64,000 bases of DNA from Pricia mediterranea (GCF_032248455.1 NZ_JAVTTP010000001.1:2416501-2480500), one strand, 5' to 3'; positions 47,070 through 56,139 are shown, numbered from the stretch's first letter. Notes: generated by a model from the letters alone, not told the origin. Numbers and translations: made by a program.

Positions 47070-48623
47070 ATGTCAAAAATTGCTAAGGAATTCGGTATCG
47101 ACGCGGCTTTAAAAGCACTCGGAATAAAAAAAATCAATGCGGGGACTTCCACAGGTTCGGAAAACTTCGGTTCAGGTGAAATTATCGAGTCCCGTTCTCC
47201 CGTCGACGGGGAGCTGATTGCCAAAGTGAAGTCCACCTCAAAAGAAGATTATGAACGAGTGATGTCCGCGGCCACGGATGCTTTCGTGGACTGGCGTAAG
47301 AAGCCGGCTCCGCAACGCGGTGAAATCGTCAGACAGTTCGGTGAAAAATTACGCGAATTGAAGGAGCCCTTGGGAAAACTGGTATCCTATGAAATGGGTA
47401 AAAGTTATCAGGAAGGGCTGGGGGAGGTCCAAGAAATGATCGATATCTGCGATTTCGCGGTGGGCCTGTCCCGGCAGTTGCACGGCCTGACCATGCACTC
47501 CGAGCGACCGGGCCATCGGATGTACGAACAATATCATCCGCTCGGACCGGTCGGTATAATCTCTGCTTTTAACTTTCCGGTGGCCGTTTGGGCCTGGAAT
47601 ACCGCCTTGGCCTGGGTCTGTGGCGATGTATGCGTTTGGAAACCATCCGAGAAAACGCCGTTGTGTGGTATAGCCTGTCAGAATATCGCTGCCGTAATCT
47701 TTAAGGCCAACAATCTTCCCGAAGGGATATCCTGTTTGATCAATGGGGACTATAAAGTTGGGGAAATGATGACCGGAGACTCCCGGATTCCCTTGGTTTC
47801 GGCCACGGGATCTATCCGGATGGGCAAAATTGTTGCGCAGGCCGTTGCCGCACGTCTGGGAAAATCCCTATTGGAACTCGGGGGAAACAATGCCATCATT
47901 GTCACCCCTGATGCCGATATAAAGATGACGGTCATTGGGGCCGTATTCGGGGCGGTCGGTACCGCAGGGCAACGCTGTACCTCGACCCGTAGATTAATTG
48001 TTCACGATTCTATTTACGACAAGGTGAAGAATGCCGTGGTCGATGCCTATAAACAACTGCGTATTGGCAACCCGCTGGACGAAAACAACCACGTGGGGCC
48101 CTTGATCGATACCGATGCCGTTGTGATGTATCAAGAAGCACTTCAAAAAGTAGTCGATGAGGGCGGTAAAGTAATCGTTGATGGCGGCGTAATGGAAGGC
48201 GAGGGCTATGAAAGCGGTTGTTACGTCAAACCGGCCATTGCCGAGGCCGAACCAGATTTTAATATCGTTCAACACGAGACCTTTGCTCCCGTGCTCTATC
48301 TTTTAAAATATTCCGGCGATGTCGAAAATGCCATTGAGATTCATAACGGGGTGGTGCAGGGCCTGTCCTCCGCCATTATGACCAACAACCTTCGGGAAGC
48401 CGAACGTTTTCTTTCGGTAGCTGGAAGCGATTGCGGTATCGCTAATGTGAATATTGGGACGTCCGGGGCTGAAATCGGAGGAGCGTTCGGTGGGGAGAAA
48501 GAGACAGGCGGGGGTCGAGAAAGCGGTTCCGATGCCTGGAAAATCTATATGCGGCGACAGACGAATACGATTAACTATACCACTGAATTACCGCTAGCCC
48601 AAGGTATAAGCTTCGAGCTGTAA
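47070..48623 (+). CDS. ALDH7-family aldehyde dehydrogenase (aminoadipate semialdehyde dehydrogenase-like)
   Basis: A 517-aa NAD(P)-dependent aldehyde dehydrogenase resembling ALDH7/antiquitin, which oxidises 2-aminoadipate 6-semialdehyde in lysine breakdown. Seen are ISAFNFPVAVWAWN, VSATGSIRMGK, the catalytic Glu in LELGGNNAII and the nucleophile in GQRCTSTRR; the C-terminus is GISFEL. It has its own promoter behind the histidine kinase gene, so the link to 3-hydroxyanthranilate use is only by position. The last codons and stop are imperfectly repeated about 85 bp downstream. Confidence 0.92.
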   Translation: MSKIAKEFGIDAALKALGIKKINAGTSTGSENFGSGEIIESRSPVDGELIAKVKSTSKEDYERVMSAATDAFVDWRKKPAPQRGEIVRQFGEKLRELKEPLGKLVSYEMGKSYQEGLGEVQEMIDICDFAVGLSRQLHGLTMHSERPGHRMYEQYHPLGPVGIISAFNFPVAVWAWNTALAWVCGDVCVWKPSEKTPLCGIACQNIAAVIFKANNLPEGISCLINGDYKVGEMMTGDSRIPLVSATGSIRMGKIVAQAVAARLGKSLLELGGNNAIIVTPDADIKMTVIGAVFGAVGTAGQRCTSTRRLIVHDSIYDKVKNAVVDAYKQLRIGNPLDENNHVGPLIDTDAVVMYQEALQKVVDEGGKVIVDGGVMEGEGYESGCYVKPAIAEAEPDFNIVQHETFAPVLYLLKYSGDVENAIEIHNGVVQGLSSAIMTNNLREAERFLSVAGSDCGIANVNIGTSGAEIGGAFGGEKETGGGRESGSDAWKIYMRRQTNTINYTTELPLAQGISFEL

Positions 48624-48724
48624 AGGGGCAATCCTCTTGGTCGTTTCTCCCTCGTCGATTGTGGGCCTCATCGGTTGCAGGTGCGCAGGGGTAACCTTTG
48701 AGCTGTAAAGGTGCAGTCTTTTGG
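48615..48724 (+). repeat. Imperfect direct repeat of the ALDH gene tail
   Basis: GAGCTGTAAAGGGGCA plus following bases (48615-48640) recurs as GAGCTGTAAAGGTGCA plus similar bases (48700-48724), 85 bp apart. Both copies contain the Glu-Leu-stop codons of the dehydrogenase. Similarity also reaches about 10 bases upstream. A relic of a local tail duplication is the simplest explanation. Confidence 0.6.
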
Positions 48725-48733
48725 AATAAAAAA

Positions 48734-48796
48734 ACCCGCTGTCTTTCTTTTTTACTTGACTTTCCCCCGAATAGGCAAGCGAAAAATACAGCGGGT
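48734..48796 (-). terminator. Long hairpin with minus-strand T tract
   Basis: Outer arms ACCCGCTGT (48734-48742) and ACAGCGGGT (48788-48796) pair perfectly over 9 bp; inner CTTG/CAAG and T-rich/A-rich segments extend the stem. On the minus strand the second arm runs into seven T, the form of a terminator. No minus-strand gene is known upstream of it for over 1.4 kb, other than convergent ones beyond 50.2 kb. Confidence 0.6.
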
Positions 48797-48939
48797 CTGA
48801 ACACTAAACTAACTGACTTCCCTGCCGCATGGCAGGCTCAAACAACTATTTAAATATTCGACGCTTAAAATGGCGTTCTATGGTCTTATATCGTACTCCC
48901 CTTTCTGGGGTTCGGTCGGTTTACCCGCTCCGGTCTGTG

Positions 48940-48963
48940 GCTGGTTGCGCATGTGCAACCAGC
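48940..48963. repeat. 9-bp inverted repeat
   Basis: GCTGGTTGC (48940-48948) and GCAACCAGC (48955-48963) with a six-base GCATGT loop. Perfect arms, in non-coding DNA. Confidence 0.6.
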
Positions 48964-49208
48964 GCGATGGCCCAATACGTTTGGATGAATAAGTTAAAGG
49001 TTCCCGTTTCCATGACATCTTTATGCTATCTTTCGGTTAAATATAAGGTGCTTGGTAGAGGTAATCCAGTCTAATTGTACGACTGGTCGTTTTTAGTGTA
49101 TGATTGGAGAACAAATCTTCATACTTGCGCTGTCTATTCCTGTTAATTCCACTTAGAGCTAATAAGGTCGATATCTTGTAGGGGAGATCAACACTGTAAA
49201 GCGCTTAA

Positions 49209-49286
49209 GGTAAGTCGTCCGCTGACCGCTTAGCTCCTTCATCACGCCACAGGCGCGACTGGCTCAAACGGTCAGCAGGGCTTACC
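49209..49286. repeat. 78-nt composite stem-loop
   Basis: GGTAAG and GCTGACCG on the left (49209-49228) pair with CGGTCAGC and CTTACC on the right (49269-49286), separated by short internal loops. Between them GCC-ACA-GGC can form a small inner hairpin. An AAGCGCTT palindrome lies just before (49199-49206). The design suggests a folded RNA or a palindromic mobile-element end. Confidence 0.55.
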
Positions 49287-49608
49287 GCCAATTGATTCCG
49301 ATGGTTTTCCGGTTCCGGATGCCAAAATCCCACGGTTGACCATTACTCCATCCAATGTCTGAAAAATTAGTTCTTTGAACAAGCTTCTTTTTACGAATGG
49401 CAGCTGAAATTGTATAAATTGCAGAAAGCCGGCCATTTACAGGTCCACTGGCTTAGTTCAACGGATTTTATCTCAAGCTCTGACGTACCTTCTAATTTTT
49501 TCAATACATTTATCTTAGAGTCAAGCAGCGGAAGCCCCATGACATCAATGTGTTACTGGCCTGATTTAATGATTGTGCTCCTTTTTGTTAACAATTAACT
49601 CAAAAAAT

Positions 49609-50190
49609 ATGGATGTTGAAAACGTAGCTGTTGGGTACTGGCTAATTCTCTTATTCGCAGGTATTATTTGCGGGATATTGGGTTATTATATGGGGAAAGG
49701 TATAGTGGCGCCTAAAGATATATCCTCTGAATCGAGCCTATTGCGTGATGAAAATTCTAAGCTACGGTCAGAATTGGAGACTTGCAAGCAAAAGTTGCTC
49801 TCCCGACCCGGCATCGATGCGAGGTCCTCATCCGAAGGGAGAGAAGCCTTAATGGAAACGGGTCTTACCCCAACTGCTCCTACTTTAGTTGCTTTTGACG
49901 CTAAGGCGGCAAGCGACGCCTTGGGAAAAACGATTGAAAAGGACGACTTAACGGTAATAGAAGGCATAGGTCCTAAAATCGCCGGTATGTTTCACCATGC
50001 CGGAATCATGACATGGAAGGCTTTGTCGGAGACATCGGTCGCCAACTGCCAAGAAATTTTGAACACCGGGGCAGAACGTTATAAGGTTCATGACCCGTCA
50101 TCCTGGCCCATGCAGGCGAAGATGTGCCATAAAGGGATGTGGAAGGAACTCTTCCGATGGCAGGAAGAGCATGACCATGGAAAATTGTAA
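49609..50190 (+). CDS. Membrane-anchored helix-hairpin-helix protein
   Basis: A 193-aa protein with one N-terminal membrane helix (about 8-30, YWLILLFAGIICGILGYYMG), a coiled-coil-like stretch (ESSLLRDENSKLRSELETCKQKLL), a linker, and a C-terminal helix-hairpin-helix domain (DLTVIEGIGPKIAGMFHHAGI). Such proteins resemble the COG3743/DUF4332 group annotated as 5' DNA nuclease-like; catalytic residues are not visible, so DNA binding is the most that can be said. The ATG at 49609 is preferred to a longer frame at 49573. It converges with the acyl-ACP desaturase gene. Confidence 0.75.
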   Translation: MDVENVAVGYWLILLFAGIICGILGYYMGKGIVAPKDISSESSLLRDENSKLRSELETCKQKLLSRPGIDARSSSEGREALMETGLTPTAPTLVAFDAKAASDALGKTIEKDDLTVIEGIGPKIAGMFHHAGIMTWKALSETSVANCQEILNTGAERYKVHDPSSWPMQAKMCHKGMWKELFRWQEEHDHGKL

Positions 50191-50223
50191 TTTACAAGTT
50201 CGGATTTCCGAAAACGGGCTAGG

Positions 50224-50243
50224 CAAGTTTGATTTTAAACTTG
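50224..50243. terminator. Hairpin between convergent genes
   Basis: CAAGTTT (50224-50230) and AAACTTG (50237-50243) around GATTTT. A perfect 7-bp stem located between two convergent stop codons; there is no long T tract, so a weak bidirectional terminator at best. Confidence 0.4.
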
Positions 50244-50262
50244 AGACATGAACTTGCGCTTC

Positions 50263-51261
50263 CTAAACCATGCCGTTCGCTTCCACCCACTTAAACCGAT
50301 ATTGGTCCTCCGGAAACTTCATCCGTTCGGCGATACGCTCCAAGCGGTCGGGCAGGTTCACAAGGTAATCCCGTGCTTTTTCAGCCGTTTCGGAAAGGTC
50401 CCTTACCTTTTCCATTTCCCAATAAGTATTAAGTTTTCGTAGGATATCCACATAGTCCTGCGCGGTATAGACACCCAGGCGCTGGGCACAGTTCGAAAAG
50501 TTTTCAAAGGCCTCCCCGATGGTGCCGCCCGATTCCCTTAAAAAATGGGCGGGCATCACAATTTTCTTTTTCATCATCTCGGCAAAAGCCAGTACCATGC
50601 CGGAAGGGTCCTCTCCCATAATAGTCTTAACAAATTCACGGTACGCCAGATGGTGGCGCATTTCGTCACCGGCGATGATGGTGCACATTTTGGCCAAAAG
50701 GGTGTTTCCTTTTTTTTTGGCCATCTGCCCCACGCGTTTGTGCGAGATATTGGTGGCCAGTTCCTGAAATGTGGTGTACACAAAGTTTTTATAAGGGTCG
50801 CGGTCGGTTCCGATATCGAAGCCGTCGTTGATCAGATGCTGGGTGGTGATTTCGACCTCTCGCATATTCACTCGTCCGGATAGGTAAAGATACTTATTGA
50901 GCACATCGCCATGCCGGTTTTCCTCGGCGGTCCAGGCACGTACCCACTTGGCCCATCCGTTCGTTTTATTCTCTCCGTGTTGATCGATACCGACCACGTC
51001 CATCAACCATGATTCGTAAGTGGGCAGGGCCTCTTCGGTGATGGTATCCGCCACCATGGTTACCCAAAAGTCATATCCTAGTTCTTTGGAATCGCCCCGA
51101 AGTTCGCGAACGGATTCCAAAAAGCCTTCTTTTTCTGAATCGGGCAAAAAATCGGAAGGTTGCCAAATCTCCTCGATAGGAATCAAGAACGAATCCATGA
51201 ATCCTTCGACTTGCGGCTCTATGGCCTGCATTACCTCTAATCGTATATTTTTTTCAGCCAT
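50263..51261 (-). CDS. Acyl-[acyl-carrier-protein] desaturase
   Basis: A 332-aa soluble di-iron desaturase of the plant stearoyl-ACP type, which puts a double bond into acyl-ACP for membrane lipid fluidity. The iron-binding motifs are EENRHGD (about 131-137) and DEMRHH (about 217-222), with further Glu ligands in EEIWQPSDF and FQELATNISH. Its length agrees with the bacterial members. It would need a ferredoxin and reductase; the PaaE-type reductase at 556 is one conceivable donor but there is no link in sequence. No exact promoter box was found. Confidence 0.92.
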   Translation of the reverse strand: MAEKNIRLEVMQAIEPQVEGFMDSFLIPIEEIWQPSDFLPDSEKEGFLESVRELRGDSKELGYDFWVTMVADTITEEALPTYESWLMDVVGIDQHGENKTNGWAKWVRAWTAEENRHGDVLNKYLYLSGRVNMREVEITTQHLINDGFDIGTDRDPYKNFVYTTFQELATNISHKRVGQMAKKKGNTLLAKMCTIIAGDEMRHHLAYREFVKTIMGEDPSGMVLAFAEMMKKKIVMPAHFLRESGGTIGEAFENFSNCAQRLGVYTAQDYVDILRKLNTYWEMEKVRDLSETAEKARDYLVNLPDRLERIAERMKFPEDQYRFKWVEANGMV

Positions 51262-51481
51262 TGTTCTGATTTGTTAGATACCTGTTTGATAGTAATCCTT
51301 TTAAATAGAATTTTTTTTGAAAAATAAGAGTCCTATGTAGTTCCACGACAGCATGTAAGGCAGCATAGATTCGAAATCAAACTAGTATTTTGCTTGTTTT
51401 TGTAAAGAACGTTAATAATATAAAGACTATCGATAAAATAAGGAATTTGTTCGAAGTATGGAACGGAAAATACATCTATTT

Positions 51482-52216
51482 TCAGTTCCGTCCCCGTTCA
51501 TCGGGATAAAGGGTATGCACCGGATCGCTCTGCCATACCTGCTTCGTATCGACGTCAAGCATCGAGAGGGGTCCTTTAAAGGCTGCCCCGGTATCGAGAT
51601 TCCATACGTTGGCGGCCTGTTTTGGCTCGGCAACATCGGTTCTCGAAACTGGAGTATGTCCTATAAATATCGTGTTGTAATGGGATAGTCTTTTGGGATA
51701 AAATGGATTCCCTTTCTGCAGGTTCGGATCTAGGGATTGCGCAAGTTCCCAAAGAGTGCGGTCCCAGTAAAAGCTTTCGGGAAAATATTCGTACTCGATG
51801 CCTTTCAGGTTGGTGAAACCAGCGTGTAAAAAAAGGCGGTTCTCCTTATCGATAAACGTGTTTTTCAGACTGTCAAAAAACAGGATGTGCCGCTCTTTTG
51901 TTTTGTCATCCGCTTCGTTGTACGAGGCCAATGTAGCCCCCCCACCATGCTGTAGCCAAGTGGGGTTGTCGTTTGCGCCGCGAAGCCATTCCACACAAAG
52001 CTCATCGTGATTTCCTCGGATAAAAATACAACGGTGAGTTTTTTTCAAGGTTATCAGATAGTCGACCGTTTCTACTGCATCGCTCCACCCATCTACATAA
52101 TCCCCCAAAAATATAAGCTGATCGTTCGTAGAGACCTCCGCGCGCTCCAAAATCTGGTGCAAGGCCTTAAGCCCCGAATGAATGTCCCCGATTACCAATG
52201 TCCTTTTTTCGTTCAT
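51482..52216 (-). CDS. Metallophosphoesterase, PrpA-like protein phosphatase
   Basis: A 244-aa cytoplasmic metallophosphatase of the PPP/ApaH type. The signature blocks GDIHSG, GDYVDGW and RGNHDE come early (about 8-80), and a metal His is in IFIGHTPVS near 190. Bacterial relatives dephosphorylate Ser/Thr/Tyr phosphoproteins or dinucleoside polyphosphates; sequence does not decide. It is divergent from the PfkB kinase gene, 142 nt apart. Confidence 0.88.
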   Translation of the reverse strand: MNEKRTLVIGDIHSGLKALHQILERAEVSTNDQLIFLGDYVDGWSDAVETVDYLITLKKTHRCIFIRGNHDELCVEWLRGANDNPTWLQHGGGATLASYNEADDKTKERHILFFDSLKNTFIDKENRLFLHAGFTNLKGIEYEYFPESFYWDRTLWELAQSLDPNLQKGNPFYPKRLSHYNTIFIGHTPVSRTDVAEPKQAANVWNLDTGAAFKGPLSMLDVDTKQVWQSDPVHTLYPDERGRN

Positions 52217-52358
52217 GCCGTAAAAATAAACAGGATTGCAGGATTACGCGTTGGAAAGCTTGTATTTTCTCTTATGGATTGACCTAAAAAAAGGGTGCCA
52301 GGTTTTGTTAGGTCTGGTATTTTGTGATTAGTTTAGTGGGATATTGAAAACTAGACGT

Positions 52359-53300
52359 ATGCAGACCATCTATTGTATCGGAGAACTGTTGATTGATTTT
52401 GTAGCCGAAAATCAGGGCAGCGACCTATCCAAAGCGGATGTATTCACGAAAAAGCCGGGTGGGGCCCCTGCCAATGTGGCCTGTGCCGTGGCCAAGTTGG
52501 GCGGCAAGAGCAAGTTCGTAGGCTGTGTCGGCGAAGATCCCTTCGGAACGTATTTGCTGGACACACTTGAAAAAAATAGGGTCAATGTTACTTTGGCACA
52601 GCGTTCGAAGCATTTTACGACCTTGGCCTATGTTTCGATTGCTTCGAATGGGGAGCGGGATTTTGTATTCAGTCGGGGCGCCGATAAAAAGCTGGAATAC
52701 GATGCTGTGGTGAAAAATGGTTTTAAGGGGAATGTAGTGCATTTTGGATCGGCTACGGCCTTACTGGGAGGTGGACTCAATGATGCCTACGACCGGTACC
52801 TCGTGGATGCCCTGGCCCAAGAGGCCCTGATCAGCTTTGATCCCAATTTTCGCGGCGACCTCTGGAAAGGCGAAGAAGGGACCTTCATAGAGAAATGCCG
52901 CCATTTTGTTGAGAAGGCGCATCTGTGTAAGTTCAGCTTGGAGGAAGCCCAGTTACTATCAGGTGAGAATGATGTCGAAAAGGCCTGTGCCGTATTGCAT
53001 GGTATAGGCAGCCCGATTATTGCTATCACTTTGGGCAAGAAAGGTACATTGCTTAGCACCCCGGATTTTAAAAGAAGGGTCGCAAGCGTAAAGGTTGAGC
53101 CTATAGACACTACGGGGGCGGGCGATGCGTTTATCGGATGTTTGCTCTATCAAATCGCCCGACTTAAAAATCCGCATCAGATTTTGGATGATACCGACCA
53201 GCTTGTCCCAATGGTGGAAAAAGCGAACTGGGCGGGTGCCATTACGACCACGAATTACGGAGCTATACCTGCTTTACCGGAGTATGACGCTATTTTTTGA
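52359..53300 (+). CDS. PfkB-family carbohydrate kinase (fructokinase-like)
   Basis: A 313-aa cytoplasmic sugar kinase. The N-terminus IYCIGELLIDFV, the first PfkB signature region PGGAPANVACAVAKLGG and the second, DTTGAGDAFIG with the catalytic Asp, are clear. SFDPNFRGDLW and ITLGKKGTLL are also typical of fructokinases. Plant and bacterial fructokinases are the nearest group, but other ketose or deoxyketose substrates are possible. The ATG at 52359 is used in place of a TTG at 52344. It converges on the PUL operon, 106 nt from the amidohydrolase stop. Confidence 0.87.
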   Translation: MQTIYCIGELLIDFVAENQGSDLSKADVFTKKPGGAPANVACAVAKLGGKSKFVGCVGEDPFGTYLLDTLEKNRVNVTLAQRSKHFTTLAYVSIASNGERDFVFSRGADKKLEYDAVVKNGFKGNVVHFGSATALLGGGLNDAYDRYLVDALAQEALISFDPNFRGDLWKGEEGTFIEKCRHFVEKAHLCKFSLEEAQLLSGENDVEKACAVLHGIGSPIIAITLGKKGTLLSTPDFKRRVASVKVEPIDTTGAGDAFIGCLLYQIARLKNPHQILDDTDQLVPMVEKANWAGAITTTNYGAIPALPEYDAIF

Positions 53301-53344
53301 GGACGTTACAATCGTTTTGCATCGCAGCGACTGGGGATACGGGC

Positions 53345-53360
53345 CCGAGAGATTTCTCGG
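53345..53360. terminator. Hairpin between the PfkB and amidohydrolase genes
   Basis: CCGAGA-GATT-TCTCGG, a perfect 6-bp stem with four-base loop, in the 106-nt space between convergent genes; a CTTTCT stretch follows on the plus strand. Possible terminator. Confidence 0.45.
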
Positions 53361-53406
53361 TCGGCTTTCTGCTCTTTGGAACTGCCTTATCAGGCTGAAA
53401 CTGTAG

Positions 53407-54483
53407 TTAAATGGCAAACATTCCGAGCCAGCTTTCGGCATTTTGACGGAAAATTTTATCGACCACCGCTTTTGGCAGCCTTAGGCCTATAAAGTTTCCG
53501 CTAACCCGCTCGCTGGTCATGGGGTCGTCGGTCACGAAAAAGCGCCAGTCCTGCAGCCATCGGTCATGGATTTCTTTTTGAAGGGCATCAGGGTCATCTT
53601 CGCCGGTGTCGGATTTATCGGTGGCGTATAGAATGCGATCTTGGTACTTAATAAAAAAATCACGCACTTTTTCGCGGTCATGTATGGTCTGATAGAACAC
53701 TTGCCCCATTCTGGCCGCGAGGTCCACGCTCATATTGGGAAATCGGTCCAAACGTTTTGCCAATTCGTCAACGTTCCATTCGAGACTGCCCATATGTGCG
53801 CCCATAAATATGAGATCGGGATGTTTTGCGAGCATACGGTCGCGAGCAGCGACCTGTTCTTCATAGGAGGGCAGTTCGGGATGCCTGTACATGTGATATT
53901 CGGGATGTTCGCCGAAATAGTCCCGGTCGTTGTTCACGGTCATTTCTTCCAAGGGGAGCCAGCAGTTTTTGGGTTCGCCCAAATGCCCGATCAAGGGAAT
54001 TCCTTTTTGGGTCAGATGGTCGAATATAGGGTCCAGCCTTGGGTCATCGACCATCACAAGCTCCCCGTTTTTGTCTCGAAATACCATTCCAACGTTCTTC
54101 CAGACCTTTACCGCGATCGCCCCTTGGTCAAAACACCGGTCAAGCCAGGCAATGGTGTTTTCTACAAAGTTGGGATTGTCCCAATCCGCTATTGAAAAAG
54201 CGGTGGCCATTTCAAAAGCTTTAGGGTACCTTCTTTTCTGGTCGCGGCAATATGCAAACTGTTGCTCAACGAATGCCTGTCCTTTCGACAGGTCCACCGC
54301 GATATTGAGCATCCGGAAATTGTCTTTTTTGGCCTGCTCGACAAACGTATCCCGGTCCGTCCATACATGGGTGTGGACATCTATTTTTTCGATTCGGGCA
54401 AAGTCTTCCAAGGTATAGAATTCATTGTCCTCGGCTGCGGAAACGGTCAACAGCAAAAGCCAAACAGTGCCCAAGGTTTTCAT
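53407..54483 (-). CDS. Exported amidohydrolase (Amidohydrolase_2)
   Basis: A 358-aa exported metal-dependent hydrolase or decarboxylase-like TIM barrel. The signal peptide is short (MKTLGTVWLLLLTVSAAE). Metal and active-site elements are DVHTHVW near 36, LIGHLGEPK, FMGAHMGSLEW and YATDKSDTG. The family (PF04909) includes lactonases, aminocarboxymuconate decarboxylase and other enzymes, so the reaction is open; hydrolysis of a sugar lactone formed by the exported oxidoreductase would fit the locus but is inference. It is the last gene of the PUL, 205 nt after the second DUF1080 gene. Confidence 0.83.
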   Translation of the reverse strand: MKTLGTVWLLLLTVSAAEDNEFYTLEDFARIEKIDVHTHVWTDRDTFVEQAKKDNFRMLNIAVDLSKGQAFVEQQFAYCRDQKRRYPKAFEMATAFSIADWDNPNFVENTIAWLDRCFDQGAIAVKVWKNVGMVFRDKNGELVMVDDPRLDPIFDHLTQKGIPLIGHLGEPKNCWLPLEEMTVNNDRDYFGEHPEYHMYRHPELPSYEEQVAARDRMLAKHPDLIFMGAHMGSLEWNVDELAKRLDRFPNMSVDLAARMGQVFYQTIHDREKVRDFFIKYQDRILYATDKSDTGEDDPDALQKEIHDRWLQDWRFFVTDDPMTSERVSGNFIGLRLPKAVVDKIFRQNAESWLGMFAI

Positions 54484-54688
54484 ACTACCAGTTTTAAATT
54501 ATTCGAAAATAATCTAATTAATAGATTAACAATTGCGATAGCTATCGGGTAACCCCTACGCTCTCGCACTAAATTTTTTAAACATCAATTTTTGTGAAGT
54601 AATTTTCAAAATTTGTTGGTGCCCGTTTCACATTCTTGTGATTTTAGACGCGTGACCAACTAGCACTATTTCTTTTGACAAGGAATTT

Positions 54689-55303
54689 CTAATCCAGTTC
54701 TTGAATTTCAATATTTTTCCACCGCACCTTAATTCCACCACCACTGTGGATTTGAAGGGCGATAGAGCCCCTACCTTCCCCTATTTTTTCATCGTTTAGC
54801 TCCACCATCTTTTTCCCATTTAGCCAGCTGACGATTTTATCGCCATTGGCCTCGATCTTCATGTGGTTCCAGTCATCGGGCTTGAGTACTTTTTCATCTT
54901 CGGGCTCGGGTTTTATTATCCATCCCCTTCCTCCTTCCGTAGATTCGTAGATGCCACCAGTGTGCAAATCGGGAGGCGCAACCTCGACCTGCCATCCGCG
55001 AATGGTCGTTCCGTCGTCCCCACCGACGTGAGAGCGTATAAATATTCCGCTGTTGCCGTTGGACTCCAATTTAAAATCGAGGTTCAGTATAAAATTTTTG
55101 TAAGGTTTGTTGGTGGCGAGATAGCCGTATTTTTCCTCAGGACCGCTTTCGCAGACCAGTTCACCATCGTCAACATACCAGTATTCATAGCCGTGCTTCG
55201 TCCACCCTGACAGGTCTTCGCCGTTGAAAAGACTTCGGGTCTCTTGGGCAATGGCATTCGAGGTACAAAGTAAGAAGGAAAGGAAAAAAAGCAACTGTTT
55301 CAT
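54689..55303 (-). CDS. Exported DUF1080 protein (3-keto-glycoside hydrolase/lyase family), copy 2
   Basis: A 204-aa exported protein with signal peptide MKQLLFFLSFLLCTSNAIAQ and one DUF1080 (concanavalin-like beta-sandwich) domain. Typical parts are SLFNGEDLSGW, NFILNLDFKLESNGNSGIFIR, and DWNHMKIEANGDKIVSWLNG. DUF1080 proteins are now described as 3-keto-disaccharide or 3-keto-glycoside cleaving enzymes. The longest frame reaches back to 55366, overlapping the previous gene, but the ATG at 55303 starts the signal peptide. Compared with copy 1 it is shorter and clearly diverged. Confidence 0.88.
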   Translation of the reverse strand: MKQLLFFLSFLLCTSNAIAQETRSLFNGEDLSGWTKHGYEYWYVDDGELVCESGPEEKYGYLATNKPYKNFILNLDFKLESNGNSGIFIRSHVGGDDGTTIRGWQVEVAPPDLHTGGIYESTEGGRGWIIKPEPEDEKVLKPDDWNHMKIEANGDKIVSWLNGKKMVELNDEKIGEGRGSIALQIHSGGGIKVRWKNIEIQELD

Positions 55304-55362
55304 ACGTTTATCATTTACTATGGTCATCAAATTTGCCCGAATTCGTTCAGGAAGGTAATGGG

Positions 55363-56139
55363 TCAATAATCAAGCAAGGGTGCCGTCTGCTCGTGCGAGG
55401 TTACTCCCGGGGGCAGTTCGATGATTTTAAAATTCCTGAAATGGATTTCCGCGCCCTCCGATTCAAGGCACAGATAGCCCTTCTTCTGGGTCGATTTTGA
55501 GATACCATTGACAAATTTACCGTTCACGGCAAGTTTGATGACCCCGTCAACGGCGACTACGTCATAGGTATTCCATTCCCCTTTGCCCTTGGCTCGGTTT
55601 TCAATGGATTTACTCCGTTCTCCCCTGGGGTTGTCAGGGTCGGTCACGACACCGCCCACGCCCCATACCTCGCCGTGCACGTAGGCTATGGGCTGCGGAA
55701 CACCGTCTTTTGCGTTAATGTTCACCCAATCGAGTTCGAGCATTTGAATCTCTACCCCGTCTGGTAGAGGCGAATCGTCCGGCGGGTTGGCTCCGCTCCA
55801 GGCGAAAATACCCGAGTTTCCGCCGGCTTCCATGTGTCGCCATTCCACGTGCAGGATAAAGTTTTCATACTGCTTCTCCGAGCGTACTACCCCAATGGGA
55901 TGGCCCTGGTTCACCAGTACGCCGTCGTCGTTGACCGACCATCCTTCTTTTACGGTGTTGACATTGATCCATTTAAGGGTGGCGCCGTCTTCCGAACTGC
56001 CCGCCAAAACATCTTCCAAGGAGGTCGATGTGCCGAAATCGAACTCGAACTTTTCATGTTGGGCGTAGGTGAGACCGCAGAACATAATAAAAAACAAGGC
56101 GGAAAGGTTCGCGAAGGCAGACTTTTGTAACTTTTTCAT
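55363..56139 (-). CDS. Exported DUF1080 protein (3-keto-glycoside hydrolase/lyase family), copy 1
   Basis: A 258-aa exported protein (signal peptide through LTYAQ, about 27) with a DUF1080 domain: [59 protein letters not shown] and [19 protein letters not shown], each part separated by other residues. The Glu/Gln and Asp residues of the concave face (EIQMLELD) are where the family binds sugar. It is expected to break a glycosidic bond next to a 3-keto group. It lies 52 nt after the sugar isomerase gene and 59 nt before DUF1080 copy 2. Confidence 0.9.
   Translation of the reverse strand: MKKLQKSAFANLSALFFIMFCGLTYAQHEKFEFDFGTSTSLEDVLAGSSEDGATLKWINVNTVKEGWSVNDDGVLVNQGHPIGVVRSEKQYENFILHVEWRHMEAGGNSGIFAWSGANPPDDSPLPDGVEIQMLELDWVNINAKDGVPQPIAYVHGEVWGVGGVVTDPDNPRGERSKSIENRAKGKGEWNTYDVVAVDGVIKLAVNGKFVNGISKSTQKKGYLCLESEGAEIHFRNFKIIELPPGVTSHEQTAPLLDY

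Larger units (their letters stand above)
48624..49608. other. Non-coding region rich in inverted repeats
   Basis: About 985 bp with no convincing protein gene (the frames at 48829-49074 and 49410-49598 lack family features). It holds the repeat of the ALDH tail, a long hairpin with a minus-strand T run, a CCTGCC-GCAT-GGCAGG hairpin (48821-48836), a 9-bp hairpin at 48940-48963 and a 78-nt stem-loop at 49209-49286. One or more small RNAs, or remains of a mobile element, are possible. Confidence 0.55.

Noticed and set aside
48829-49074. 81-codon frame on the plus strand
   Set aside because: No family features; it runs across a perfect inverted repeat and lies in DNA that looks non-coding.
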